A stretch of DNA of 64,000 nucleotides from contig VWND01000003.1 in the NCBI GenBank assembly GCA_009599575.1, positions 820,001-884,000 of the forward strand. Direction: 5' to 3'. The position numbers and the translations under genes are program-made. Origin of the DNA: Blumeriella jaapii. Taxonomy: Eukaryota; Ascomycota; Leotiomycetes; Helotiales; Drepanopezizaceae. Under the pieces are notes generated by a model, which saw only the letters and a list, made by a program, of their open reading frames with translations, had not been told where the DNA came from and ran no database searches. Numbering within the stretch: position 1 is the stretch's first letter; the number at the start of each line of letters is the position of its first letter. This document shows, piece after piece, positions 47,860-59,157 of the stretch.

Positions 47860-50800
47860 TTGTCGGAATCTAAACTCACCGAATTACGCGAATATTTCGA
47901 TTCGAGCTTAAAAAAAAGCTGGATAAAAAGGTTTACTAGCCCTGCCGGCGCACCGGTAATATTTATACCGAAAAAAAACGGAAGTTTACGATTATGCGTC
48001 GATTATAAGAATCTAAACGCAATTACGATTAAAAATCGAACTCTTTTACTTTTTATAAGCGAAACTTTGGATCGTTTGAAAAAAGCTAAAATATTCACTA
48101 AGCTAGATCTTATTTGGGCGTATCACCGCTTTCGAATAAAAAAGGAAAATAAATGAAAAACTGCGTTTCGCATTCGTTACGGACACTTCGAATACTGCGT
48201 ATTACCCTTCGGCCTTTCGAACGCATCAGCAATCTTTCAAGCATATATTAATCAAGCTTTAATCGGTTTAATAAATATTACGTATATAATTTACTTCGAC
48301 GATATTCTAATATTCTCCGAAAACTCCGACGATTATACAAACGCGGTAAAAAAAGTTTTCGAAAAACTTCGTATTAATAAATTTTACGGAAATCTGAAAA
48401 AATATGCTTTCGATACGAATACGATTGAGTTTTTAGATTTTATCGTTACTTCTACGGAAATTAAAATGGACCCAAAAAAAATGGATAGTATTCGAAAATG
48501 GCCCCCTTCTACTACGTGGCGAAATATTTAAATGTTTTTGAATTTCATTAACTTTTACAAACGTTTTATTAAAAACTACGCTAAGCTTTGCCGACTTATT
48601 ACAAATCTTTTAAAAAAGATACAACGAAAAAAGATATCGGGCCCTTTTCGTTTCCTACTCGAAGCGAAGCTCGCTTTTTTACTTTTAAAAGAAAAGTTTT
48701 GCCAAGCACCGATTCTACGCTATTTCGACTTTCGATTGAAAATCCAAATCGAAACAAACGCTTCGAAATTCGCTATAAGCGGAATATTATTTTAATTATT
48801 CGAGAAGGATACGAAGGCACGTTGGCATCCTATCGCGTATTATTCGAAAAAGCTTTTTCTTATAAAACAAAAATACGAGGTCCACGACGCTAAGCTAATA
48901 GTTATAATTTACGCTTTTAAATAATAAAGCCAATATCTACGTAGCGCTTTTAACGTTATTATTATACGTATAAATTATTACAATTTGAAATACTTTTTTA
49001 CGAAAAAACGTTTAAACGGACGCTAAGCGAAGTAGGCCGACGAGCTAGCTGAATACGATTTTGCAATCGAATATAAAACAAAAGTTTTTAATCCGGCGGA
49101 TAGTCTTTTCCGCCGGCCAGATTTAAAAAAAGATTTAAAAAAAAATAACGAACAGCTGCTTACGCTGCATCGTAAGCTGAAACTAGCTTATTTAAGAAAT
49201 TCTAAAATGTTTTCCGCAGTAAAAACACGCTTAAAATCGGAGCATAAACCATTTCGCGCCGATAAATATTCGAAGCTTTTGTTAACGGGATTAAAAAGTA
49301 AAAAGCAAGCGGAAAAAAACCAAATAAAAGGCTTTTTCGCCGGACTATCTTTTGCTGATATTACTAATTGCAAACAGTATATACTACGGAGCGTAGCCGC
49401 TGTATTATTACAATCCGAAACGGCTAATAACAAGCTAGCAAAACCGATTTACAAAACTATTTTTAAGTTGCAAAAATCTAATTCTTTTGTATTATAAAAA
49501 ACGTACGAATCGGCTTCGCAAAGCAGTCGAGCCGGGTCCGAAAAATATTGGCGTATAGGCCAAAATAAATTACTACGTTACAAAAGACGTGCGTATATTC
49601 CGAATAAAAACGCTATTAAAAGCGAAATATTAAAAATTAATTACGACGACCCGACCGCCGGCCATTAAGGTTTTCGGCGAACGCTAAAACTGGTCGAAAA
49701 AAAGTATTTCTGGCCTGGTTTACGAAGCGACGTAAAGCGTTACGTTAATACGTATAGAGAATGCCAAAAAGGCAAGCTTAAAAAGCACCGATCCTATAGC
49801 AAGTTAGCCCTTTTTTCGATCCTTACGAAACTTTAAAAAAAAATAATTATAAACTTTATTACGAATCTACCTTTTAGCAAAAAACGAAATCGTATTTACG
49901 ATTCGATATTCGTTATAATAAACCGATATACGAAGCTGTCGAAATATATACCGATACAAAAAACGATTTCAGTTCCAGATTTGGCTAAAATATTTATACA
50001 GTACGTTTATAAAGATTTTAGCTGCTTTAAAAGAATTATTACAAACAAAAAGTTAGTTTTTATTAATAAATTCTAGTTTTTAGTAATATTCCACCTATAG
50101 ATACGACGTCGATTAAGCATCGCTTTCCATTTTTAAACCGATGGCCAAACGAAACGTTAAAATCAAATTTTAGAATTTTACTTTCGCACGTACTGCGATT
50201 ATCGACAAAACAATTAGGCTACGAAGCTTGCTTTAGCCGAGTTTACGTATAATAATTCGATATACGTTTTTACGGGTTTTATTTTCTTTCGCATGCTATA
50301 CGGCTTTCACCCAGAATTTGGCAGCAACGTCGAAAGCGACGTCGTAAAAAAAGGGGTACCGTCAGCGAAAAAACGAATTAAAATATTACAAAAAAAAAAA
50401 AAAAAGTATTTAATAAAAAGCTAAAAAAAGCCAACGCGAATTACAAAAAGTTTTACGACGCTAAATATAAAAAAACTAAATTTCAAATAAGCGACAAAAT
50501 ACTATTATCGATTAAAAACCTTCGACAGCTGCGACCTTTTCGAAAGCTTTCAGATAAATATTTAAAGCCTTTCAAAATCAAGCGAATTATATACGAGCAC
50601 GGCCAAGCTTACCAATTCGAGCTTTTTTTTTAATATCGTATTTACGATATCTTCTACGTTTTTCTATTAAAACCTTGGCAGAATCGGAACGATACCGAGC
50701 CGAAAAATAATATAATAAAATTCTAAAAATCCGAAGAATACGAGATTAAATTAATACAAGCTTACAAAAATACAAAAAAGAGCCGATATTACTTAATGCG

Positions 50801-50880
50801 ATAAAAAGGCTATTTACTAAGCGAAGACTTCTAGGAGCCAGAAAACCATCTTACGAACGCAAAAAAAGTTGTAAAAAAAT
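47860..50880 (+). pseudogene. pol relic of inner Gypsy element (RT, RNase H, integrase, chromodomain)
   Basis: The reverse transcriptase has FIPKKNGSLRLCVDYKNLNA and the polymerase YxDD site as YFDD at 48292-48303. The first RNase H catalytic Asp reads Asn (ETNAS, near 48750), and the first integrase catalytic Asp also reads Asn (INFITNLP, near 49855). A chromodomain follows (EYEIKLIQ from 50736), with its RWKGY and EDFWEPE tryptophans turned into stops at 50802-50804 and 50832-50834. TGG-to-TAA/TAG and Asp-to-Asn are exactly what RIP makes. The element is dead. Confidence 0.88.
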
Positions 50881-51085
50881 ACTTAAAAAATACGATAAAT
50901 AATAGCAACGGAGCAATAACGAATGCGCGCCGTAAAAGCAAAAAAAAAAAAAACAAAAACATCTAGAAAACCCCAGAATCCCGCCGCCGCTAAGCCAATT
51001 TATTTTTATTATTATCTTTCTCTTTATTATTATCGCCATTTTTTTCAGATTTAAAAGCAGCGGCAAGCTAAAAAAAAAATTAGTA

Positions 51086-51830
51086 TTAAACGAATTCGTA
51101 GAATATTCGATTTATTCCAATTAAAACTTCTACGATAGTCGTAGTCGAATCCTGAATTGCAACTACGATATTTTCGTAAAAATCCAGAATTTAACTCAAC
51201 TGGTCAGAATAAATCCGAGCGACGTTTTCGAAACGTCGGAAAATACGTTTTATATTAGCGTCGTTAAAAAAAAGGGTCGGCGCAGCCAAAACCTTTAAAA
51301 CAGCAGCAGCCGCCAAACCGGCAAAAACGGGCGCAGCAGCAACGGCGGCAGCCCGAGCCGCGGCGCGATTCGCACGATCTCCGACTATTATAAAAGCCGA
51401 AGCGTTATCCTTTTTTAAACGATTTATATAAGCGTCGTAAATGATAAAGTCGATAAAAATCTTAACAAAAGCTTTGGCCTCGGCAACAAAAAAAAAAAGA
51501 CGGCAGCGGCTGTAATAGCATCGAAACGATTTATAAAATCGTTAAAGCCCGCGAAAAGTATTTGCGCTTCGGTAGCGCGTACGGCAGAAATCTGTAGCTA
51601 ATTAAAAGCGAATCCGAATAAAAATCTAGGGGATTTATAAAAAAGCACTGAATATGCGAAGTTTTACAGCGGTTGCATTTTACGCTGAAAAGCTCGAAAA
51701 CGTAAAAAAGCAAAAAGTCCGTTATAATGCTTTCGCGTAAAATCAGACGGACGCACCGAAGGCAGATAGAAATCAAAGGTATTTTGAAAATTCGCGGCGA
51801 ACGCGGCGAAAAGCAGTTAATTAAAATAAA
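51086..51830 (-). pseudogene. Antisense open frame in the 3' part of the inner Gypsy copy
   Basis: The minus strand carries an open frame of about 245 codons ending FYEFV at 51086. It is broken only by three TAA/TAG codons of the CAA/CAG-to-stop kind. It includes LFAGFNDFINRFDA, an Ala-rich stretch and FNDANIKRIFRRFENVARIY. At two of the stops the outer copy still has CAA. An overlapping frame (51531-51776) carries C-x2-C ... C-x2-C-x5-C (CLRC ... CNRCKTSHIQC), which recalls a zinc-binding motif. I cannot tell which frame was translated. No function is claimed. Confidence 0.55.
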
Positions 51831-52131
51831 AAAAAGCTAACGAAAAAATAAAAATAAAAAAAAAAAAAAAGAAGTTGAGCAGGAAAATAGCGGCCATTTT
51901 AAAAAAAAAGGCTTTTTCAAACGAAAATGCGAGCGCTACCGAAAACAAAAAAAACAGAACAGCAGAACAGCTACAATTCACGACCAAAAGCGGACGAAAC
52001 AGCTACAATTCACGACCGAAAACGAAAAAAACCGCACGTTATTTCGAAGGCGTAACGCACGTTATACACGGAAGCATACGCATAAAAAAATCAATCGCTT
52101 TTAAGAACCAAAGGCTTAAAAAAAGAGATAA

Positions 52132-52544
52132 TATCAAAAACCAATATCACGTATATAAATCAAATAATCCGCCAAAACCCTCTGCCTTCTACCAATCCTC
52201 GAATAATACTTTCTGCGGATAGGCCGTAAAAGCCGGATAATACTATAAAGGCTGGAAATAACATTTAAGTAAAACACTTTATAAAAATGATTGCTAAAAA
52301 ACCAGTTATTAAAATTATATTAAAAAAAATGAAAAAAGATCGGAATAGAGGCTGGAAAAGCATACTAAATAAGGCTCGCCTGGTTTCCTGGGAAATACTC
52401 TTCTCGAGAGCTCCACCCCTCCTTTTGTACTTATACACGCCTTCTACTAAAGATGTAAAAGGTAGAAATCAGTCTGACTATCAACCCAACCTTATCTGAG
52501 CTCTATTATCTGAACTAGTATTTCCCTGCCTTTCAATCCTTACA
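52132..52544 (+). repeat. 3' LTR of inner Gypsy element
   Basis: 413 bp, starting TATCAAAAACCAATATCACG and ending TCAATCCTTACA. It is followed by the target duplication CTTTC. Confidence 0.92.
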
Positions 52545-52549
52545 CTTTC

Positions 52550-53240
52550 GCACGTATTGCGATTATCGATAAAACGATTAGGCTACGAAGCTTGTTTTAG
52601 CCGAATTTACGTATAATAATTCGATATACGCCTTTACGAATTCTATTTTTTTTCGCATATTATACGGCTTTTATTTAAAACTTGGCAGCAACGTCGAAAG
52701 CGACGTCGTAAAAAAAAAAGTATCGTCAGCGGAAAAAAAAACGAATTAAAATATTACAAAAAAAAAAAAAAGTATTTAATAAAAAGCTAAAAAAAGTTAA
52801 CGCGAATTATAAAAAATTTTACGACGCTAAATACAAAAAAACTAGATTTCAAATAAACGATAAAATATTATTATCGATTAAAAACTTTCGATAGCTGCGA
52901 CTTTTTCGAAAGCTTTTAAATAAATATCTAAGGCTTTTTAAAATCAAACGAGTTATATACAAGCACGGCCAAACTTACTAATTCGAGCTTTTTTTTTAAT
53001 ATCGTATTTACGATATTTTCTACGTTTTTTTATTAAAACCTTGGCAAGGTCGGAACGACACCGAGCCGAAAAATAATATAATAAAATTTTAAAAATCCGA
53101 AAAATACAAAATCAAATTAATACAAGCTTATAAAAATACAAAAAAGGGCCGATATTATTTAATGCGATAAAAGGGTTATTTACTAAGCGAAAACTTCTGA
53201 AAGCCAGAAAACTATTTTACGAACGTAAAAAAAATTATAA
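52550..53240 (+). pseudogene. pol relic of outer Gypsy element, right part with chromodomain
   Basis: Continues the integrase C-terminus from where copy A was cut, then a chromodomain remnant (about 53103-53225). It reads YKIKLIQAYKNTKKGRYYL with the same tryptophan-to-stop changes as the inner copy. Confidence 0.82.
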
Positions 53241-53443
53241 AAAAATATTTAAAAAATACGACAGATAATAATAACGAAGCAATAACGAATGCGCGCCGTA
53301 AAAGTAAAAAAAAGAAAACAAAAACATTTAAAAAACTTTAAAACCGCCGTTAAGCCAATTTATTTTTATTGTTATTTCTTTTTTTATTGTTATCGCTATC
53401 TTTTTTAAATTCAAAAGCAGCGATAAGCTAAAAAAAATTAATA

Positions 53444-54306
53444 TTAAACGAATTCGCAAAGTATTCGATTTATTTTAATTAAAATTTTTACGATAGCCGT
53501 AATCGAATGCTAAATTACAGCTACGATATTTTCGTAAGAATTTAAAATTTGATTTAATTGGTCAGAATAAATCCGAACGACGTTTTCGAAACGTCGAAAA
53601 ATACGTTTTATATTGGCGTCGTTAAAAAAAAGGGCCGGCGCAGCTAAAGCTTTTAAAACAGCAACAGCCGCCAAACCGACAAAAACGGGCGTAGCAGCAG
53701 CGGCGGCAGCCCGAGCCGCGGCGCGATTCGTACGATTTTCGATTATTATAAAAGCCGAAGCGTTATTTTTTTTTAAACGATTTATATAAGCGTTGTGGAT
53801 AATAAAATCGATAAAAGTTTTAGCAAAAGCTTTGGCTTCGGCAGCAAAAAAAAAAAAGGCGGCAGCGGCGATAGCAGCGTCGAAACGATTTATAAAATCG
53901 TTAAGGCCCGCGAAAAAGGTTTGCGCTTCGGTAGCGCGTGCGGCAGAAATTTATAACTAATTAAAAGCGAATTCGAATAAAAATTTAAAGGATTTATAAA
54001 AAAACATTAAATATGCGAAGCTTTGCAGCGGTTGCATTTTACGCTAAAAAGCTCGAAAACGCAAAAAAATAAAAAGTCCGCTATAATGCTTTCGCGTAAA
54101 ATCAGGCGGGCGCACCGAAAGCAAATAAAAGTCAAAAGCATTTTGAAAGTTCGCGGCGAACGCGGCGAAAAGCAATTAATTAAAATAGAAAAAAGCTGAT
54201 AAGAAAATGAAAATAAAAAAGAAAAAGAAAAAGTTAAGCAGGAAGATGGCGGCCATTTTAAGAAAAAAAGCTTTTTCAGCGAAAATGCGAGCGCTACCGA
54301 AAACAA
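53444..54306 (-). pseudogene. Antisense open frame in the 3' part of the outer Gypsy copy
   Basis: Homologous to the frame at 51086-51830. DFINRFDAAIAAAAFFFAAE and YSDQLNQILNSYENIVAVI read through, with Gln codons where the inner copy has stops. The alternative frame at 54007-54306 keeps CFRC ... CNRCKASHI and then a stop. Confidence 0.55.
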
Positions 54307-54471
54307 AAAAAACAGAACAGCAGAACAGCCATAATTTACGACCGAAAGCGGAAAAAACAGCTATAATTTACGACTAAAAGCGGACGAAACCGTACGTTAT
54401 TTCGAAAGCATAACGTACGCTATATACGAAAGCATACGTATAAAGAAATCAATCGCCTTTGGGAACCAAAG

Positions 54472-54489
54472 GCTTAAAAAAGGGGGTAA
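54472..54489 (+). promoter_or_regulatory. Polypurine tract before the 3' LTR of the outer Gypsy element
   Basis: AAAAAAGGGGGTAA lies directly upstream of the LTR, the usual place of the plus-strand primer. The equivalent in the inner copy (about 52118-52131) is RIP-changed to AAAAAAAGAGATAA. Confidence 0.7.
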
Positions 54490-54902
54490 TATCAGAAACT
54501 AATATTACGTATATAAATCAGGTGATTCGCCAAAATCCTTTGCCTTTTATTAACCTTCGAATAGTATTCGCTACGGATAGACCGTAAGGGCCGGATAGTA
54601 TTATAAAGGCTGAAGATAATATTTAAATAAAACATTTTATAAAAGTAATTGCTAAGAAATCAGTTATTAAAATTATATTAAAAAGGATAAAAAAAGGTCG
54701 GAATAGGGGCTGGAAAAGCATACTAAATGGGGTTCGCCTGGTTTCCTGGGAAATACTTTTTTCGAGGGCTCCACCCCTCCTTTTGTACTTATACACGCCT
54801 TCTACTAAAGATATAGAAGGTAGAAATCAGTCTGACTATCAACCCAATCTTATCTGAGCTCTATTATCTGAACTAGTGTTTCCCTGCCTTTCAATCCTTA
54901 CA
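54490..54902 (+). repeat. 3' LTR of outer Gypsy element
   Basis: 413 bp. Its left end is RIP-changed (TATCAGAAAC for TGTCAGGAAC) and its right end is well preserved (TCAATCCTTACA). Confidence 0.92.
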
Positions 54903-55098
54903 TCAAGCCAATTTCTCGCAAGCTCAAATTGCTTTTCAATTGAATCTTACTTTTCGATAAGTTAGCTATGCTCTTACTCACCGGCTTAAAAAATGGATGA
55001 CAGATGTATGGCAATGATTTTAGCTGAAGATGGGCATACAAAATACTAGAATATTTAATAAAAGCAGCATTGCCAAGTATTTAATGCGCATTGACAGT

Positions 55099-55129
55099 CA
55101 AATCTACGTTTATTCGGCCATGTACGAAG
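55099..55129. repeat. Right terminal inverted repeat
   Basis: The reverse complement begins CTTCGTACATGGCC. It differs from the left end at only four positions in the middle and is followed by TA at 55130-55131. Confidence 0.85.
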
Positions 55130-58100
55130 TAATACTTTGCATACACGACAGAGCATCATCTCCCACCGCCGCGGGCCCCGAACGGAAGTCAAAATGTGGT
55201 CTCCAACCAGTCGTATCAGCGTAGAATCCTCTAGATACGAGCGTGTTTCGGATTCTGGCGATTACAAGGGTTTTACCTTTGTTTTGGGTGGGGCGGAGTG
55301 TGACGATCTAATCAGTCGGAGGGCTGGGAGATCAGTCAACTGGTCGCCGTGTTCACATGGTATGAGAAACGAGCCTTTGGTTTTGTAACAAAGATATTCA
55401 CTTAGAATCAACAACTGCAGAAGGCAGAGGTGCTAAGGGGGAAGTGCCTTATATACATGAATAGTCTCCATAGTTGATGGGAGACCCACCAGGAGACCAG
55501 GGAGCTTGCAGCTACACGCAGTTGCTGGGGTGACACGAGAGGTGGCAAAAGAGTGAGTCGTCACACGGAGGGCCGGATTAGTAATATACATAGTACTGTA
55601 CTATACGTACATACTGACTTGTTTCGGGACGGGTCATTACTCTCTACCTATCTGCGGTACCACCTCGCACATTCCCCGTTCCCTCCTGACAGCTCCGATG
55701 GCGGCGGAGGATTAAGAGGCCGTCGGACGACATCAGCGTCGTCAGATCGGGCGATCTGTCTCACAGGAGGTCCTGCCTGCGACCGTAGTACGGTACCTAG
55801 TGACGAGCCGTGGCTAATGCTCGTCGTGGTGCTGTAGATGGTGCGCTGGTTTGCAGATAAGGCATGAATGAACGTTGAGTGAATGCGCGGTAGGTACAGT
55901 ACAATACGGTACGGCCCGGTACGGTCCGCTCCCTAGGCATGATCTTGATGCTCCGGACGGGGAGGAGATGACGACAGGACGGACTCCCAGACGACAGGTT
56001 AGGCATGAAGAGATAAAGCTGTACTGTCTGTCTGTACTGTCTGTGCTAGTACAGTAGTACTTACTGTGCAATACGTATCTTAACCACCCTGAGACCGCAC
56101 ACGTTCTTCCCCGTCGTGCGTCTCGGCTGCGGATTCCTCGGTCGAAGCAATCAACAAACCTTGATCATGCGTTTTTGGTTGTGAGAGGGGCTGCCGCATG
56201 GATGGAGGTAGCTCGCAGGCCGGTCGAATGGGGGATGGGAATGGGATGGATGACGCACCTGTCGGAAGAGAGGACATGCAGCGGACCAGAGGGACATGGT
56301 ATCGCCGTGGCAATGGGTGCATGACTTGCAGCGTTGCGTTTTCACTCCAGATGCGTGGGGATCCGATGACCAGTCGTCTGTCTCGTCGGGGGATGGACGG
56401 GAGGGAGGGATGTACGGTATAAGACGGTTGGTCATCATCGATATAAATAGGTACACACATATGTCTTGTGCCCTTAACAGAAGAAGGGGAAGAAGGAGAG
56501 GGATAAGAAGAGGAAGGGAAAAAGAAGAAGAAGGGAAAAAGAAGAGGAGAAGAAGGAGAAGAGGAGAAGAAGGAGAAGAGGAGAAGAAGGAGAAGAGGAG
56601 AAGAAGGAGAAGAGGAGAAGAAGGAGAAGAGAAGAAGGAGGAGAAGGAGAAGGAGAAGAAAAAGAAAGAAGAAGAGAAGAAAAAAAAAAGAGATATAAAA
56701 AGAAGAAGAAGGAGAAGAAAAATGAAGAACAAGAAGAAGAAGAAGAAAGACCAAAAAGAAGAAGGGAAGAAAGACATGGCAGCAAGGAACGGACTTGTTT
56801 GCGTGCCAGATCGCCGAGGCAGAGAGAGATCCCATTCGTTGGATGAACGTGAGTCAAAGTCGGTCTATACTTACAACTGTACAGCACATACCTACAGTAG
56901 ACAGTAGACAGTAGACATTAGACAGTAGACAGTAGGCCCGTAGCTACAAGTACAGTACTTACAGCCCATCTCACCTAGACATCTTATCGCATGGTTCGGT
57001 CAGGCGCGCGGAATCCTTTATTCTCAAAAATCCGCAACGTCGGGATGGCATCGCATGGCCGCACCGCATCGCGAGCGCACACGCCAGCGAATGAAGATAC
57101 TGAAGATACTGGACTGATGCTGGTTGGGGGAGTCCGGTGTAACCGTACGGACCGTATTGTGTGGCGGATGGTACGGTACGGGAGGAATGATAATGCATGA
57201 GGTAATCAGGCTATCATTCATGCCTCCAGAACGGCACTGTGCGGTGGTATGTATGTCTGTCTGTGTGTCTGTCTGTATGTCTGTCTGCTATGTCTGGCTG
57301 TATGTCTGGCTGTATGTCTGTCTGAATGGAACAATCACATGGCATCCCGTCTCGCTGCCTGCCACATCAACTCGCATCGCTCCTCTTTCTTTTCTTTTTC
57401 TTCTTCCTCTTCTTCCCCTTCTTCTTCTTCCGCTTCTTCCTCCTCCCCCCCCCCTCCTCCTCCTCCTCTTCTTCCCCCCCCCCCCTTCGCTCTTCTTCCT
57501 GCTCCTCCTGTCCCCCCCTTCGACGTTCGCATTCCACGAACCCTGACTCGACCTCGACTCGACCTCGACTTCGACGCGGGAGGGGAGTCATCGCCATGCT
57601 CGCGCCAACTGACTTTCCCATCCCCACTCTTCCGAAGGGCATTGCTACCCAACGTCCCGTACAGTACGACCATTCCCCCTTGATTGGGCGCGAGCCATAA
57701 CCACGACGTAAGGTCGCCCGCCAGCCAACACATACACACACACACACACACACACCGCATCCCGCACGCACACGACCAGAGACGAGCGGGAGAAGAAAAA
57801 AAAGAAGAAAACCAGGGCCGGGGGACACATCAAACACGTCGTGGGCGAGAGCAGCTCCGTGAGATTCTTCGTTTGGCTTTCTTTGCCTTGTTTCGCTTGG
57901 CTGACGGGAGGGTGAACTGGAGGCTGGAGACGGGAAACTGAAGACTGGAGACGGCACTGGAGACTGACTGGACTGACTGGACTGACGGAACCGACGTGTT
58001 CCTGCCCCGGTCCGTGGCTGGTGCTGGTGCTGGTGTTGTCGCCCGTCGCGAGGGTTTCGCGGGTGCTTGTTTCGCCCAACTCCGTATATCTGGGATCCAA

Positions 58101-59157
58101 CGATCCGACCACGACCGATCCTGGTCGACGACGAGTGGGTGACGGAGGACGCGTTGGCGGGTGTTGTTGTCGTCGTCGTCGGGTGTCATCGTCGTCGGCG
58201 CCTCTCCTCTCTTCTCCCCTCCTCTCCTCTCCTCTCCTCTCCCCTCCCCTCCTCTCCTGGATCCATCTTGGGCTCCGCCAAAGCAGGGGAATCGAAGGAC
58301 CTACTCCGTACTCACTACCGCCGTCGCGAGTCTCCACGACGACGGTTGACTTTCCACGTCCATCCATCCGCCCAAAGCCAAAACTGGTCAGATCTCCCCC
58401 TTCCGACATCCCAACCCCACCAGCATCACCAACTCAACCCAACCAACGCAACGCAACGCAACCCAACTCAACCCAACCCAACCCAACCCAACCGCATCGC
58501 CCATCCCAGCTCCGGCCGCTCGTCTTTCGTCATCCGTCCCCGGCGCATCCCAGACCCATCTTCCGCCGCCCGGGGTCGTTGCAAACCCCAAACCCAACTC
58601 CGACATCAACGTTACTTTACCCAACTTTCCCCCCCCCCAGTGGACCCTGCCCCGCCCCGTCTCCTCCCCCTCACGTACGGTACAGTAACAGTACGGTAAC
58701 AGTAACAGTCCTGTACTGTACACTGTCCTGTACACACTGTGCCTACTGTGCTCCGCAAGGCCCAAAGAGGCCTGACCGGCCCGGACCAGGTGGACCAGGT
58801 GGACCAGGTTGGCCGGGTTGACCCTCCTGTCCCCGCCCTTGCTCCCTCACAAATTCACTTATTGCTTTTTTGGTTCTCGCGGGAGACACATCTCACATTT
58901 CACATCTCACACCTCACACCTCACATCTCCAAGCAACAACCACGCAACTGCTCAACCACGCAACTGCTCAACCACGCAACCACGCAAGCTACACACACCA
59001 CACAAACCACGCAGCTACACCACGCCCTCACCACTCCCCCTCAGAGAGAGATTCAGAGCACGCTGCCCGCCGCCGAGAACCCCCCCTCCACCCCACCCGA
59101 CGACCGCGACAGGATCGCGCATTGCGGTCGACGCTGCGAGTCGACGCCGGGCTGGAC
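55130..59157. repeat. Low-complexity intergenic region
   Basis: No supported gene in 4 kb. It contains GTAC palindromes (55590, 55898-55925, 56030-56052, 56878-56960, 57658, 58678-58735), a purine-only GAAGAAGGA-type tract (56468-56770), a pyrimidine-only CTTCTTCC tract (57377-57495), CA units (57730-57755), CTCTC pentamers (58205-58258) and CAACC pentamers (58436-58492). The last 400 bases are C-rich and probably the promoter/leader of the next gene. Confidence 0.7.

Larger units (their letters stand above)
45179..52544 (+). mobile_element. Inner Ty3/Gypsy copy (copy B) inserted in copy A
   Basis: A 7366-bp element of the same family with LTRs 45179-45591 and 52132-52544 (413 bp each) and a perfect 5-bp target duplication CTTTC (45174-45178 and 52545-52549). 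The host reading of copy A stops at ...ATTTTACTTTC and resumes CTTTCGCACG. The uninterrupted version of this junction is visible inside copy B itself at about 50175. It is also RIP-mutated but slightly less so than copy A in places. Confidence 0.95.
40178..54902 (+). mobile_element. Outer Ty3/Gypsy chromovirus (copy A), RIP-mutated
   Basis: An LTR retrotransposon whose LTRs lie at 40178-40590 and 54490-54902, both 413 bp. The flanking 5-bp duplication is TCAAA (40173-40177) and TCAAG (54903-54907), identical except for one G-to-A change. The internal part is interrupted at 45178 and resumes at 52550; the element without the inner copy is about 7.35 kb. Order on the plus strand: gag, reverse transcriptase, RNase H, integrase, chromodomain, polypurine tract. 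Dense C-to-T and G-to-A changes make the interior very AT-rich, and surviving C is mostly in CpG, as expected from RIP. No intact gene remains. Confidence 0.93.
39919..55129 (+). mobile_element. Tc1/mariner-type deletion derivative split by a Gypsy nest
   Basis: The ends are 31-bp inverted repeats (39919-39949 and 55099-55129) sharing CTTCGTACATGGCC and GTAGATTTG, flanked by TA on both sides as for Tc1/mariner insertions. Left of the Gypsy element one frame reads LRKQCIGNNRLRIETFF. Right of it the frame resumes as ANFSQAQIAFQLNLT (54907 onward), a helix-turn-helix typical of transposase N-termini. This runs straight into the C-terminal end MILAEDGHTKY near 55020-55050. The catalytic middle is therefore missing: without the Gypsy DNA the element is only about 480 bp. 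Confidence 0.8.

Noticed and set aside
58870..59157. N-terminal extension of the disordered protein at 59158
   Set aside because: It is a His/Thr-rich reading of CA-rich leader sequence with no protein-like character.
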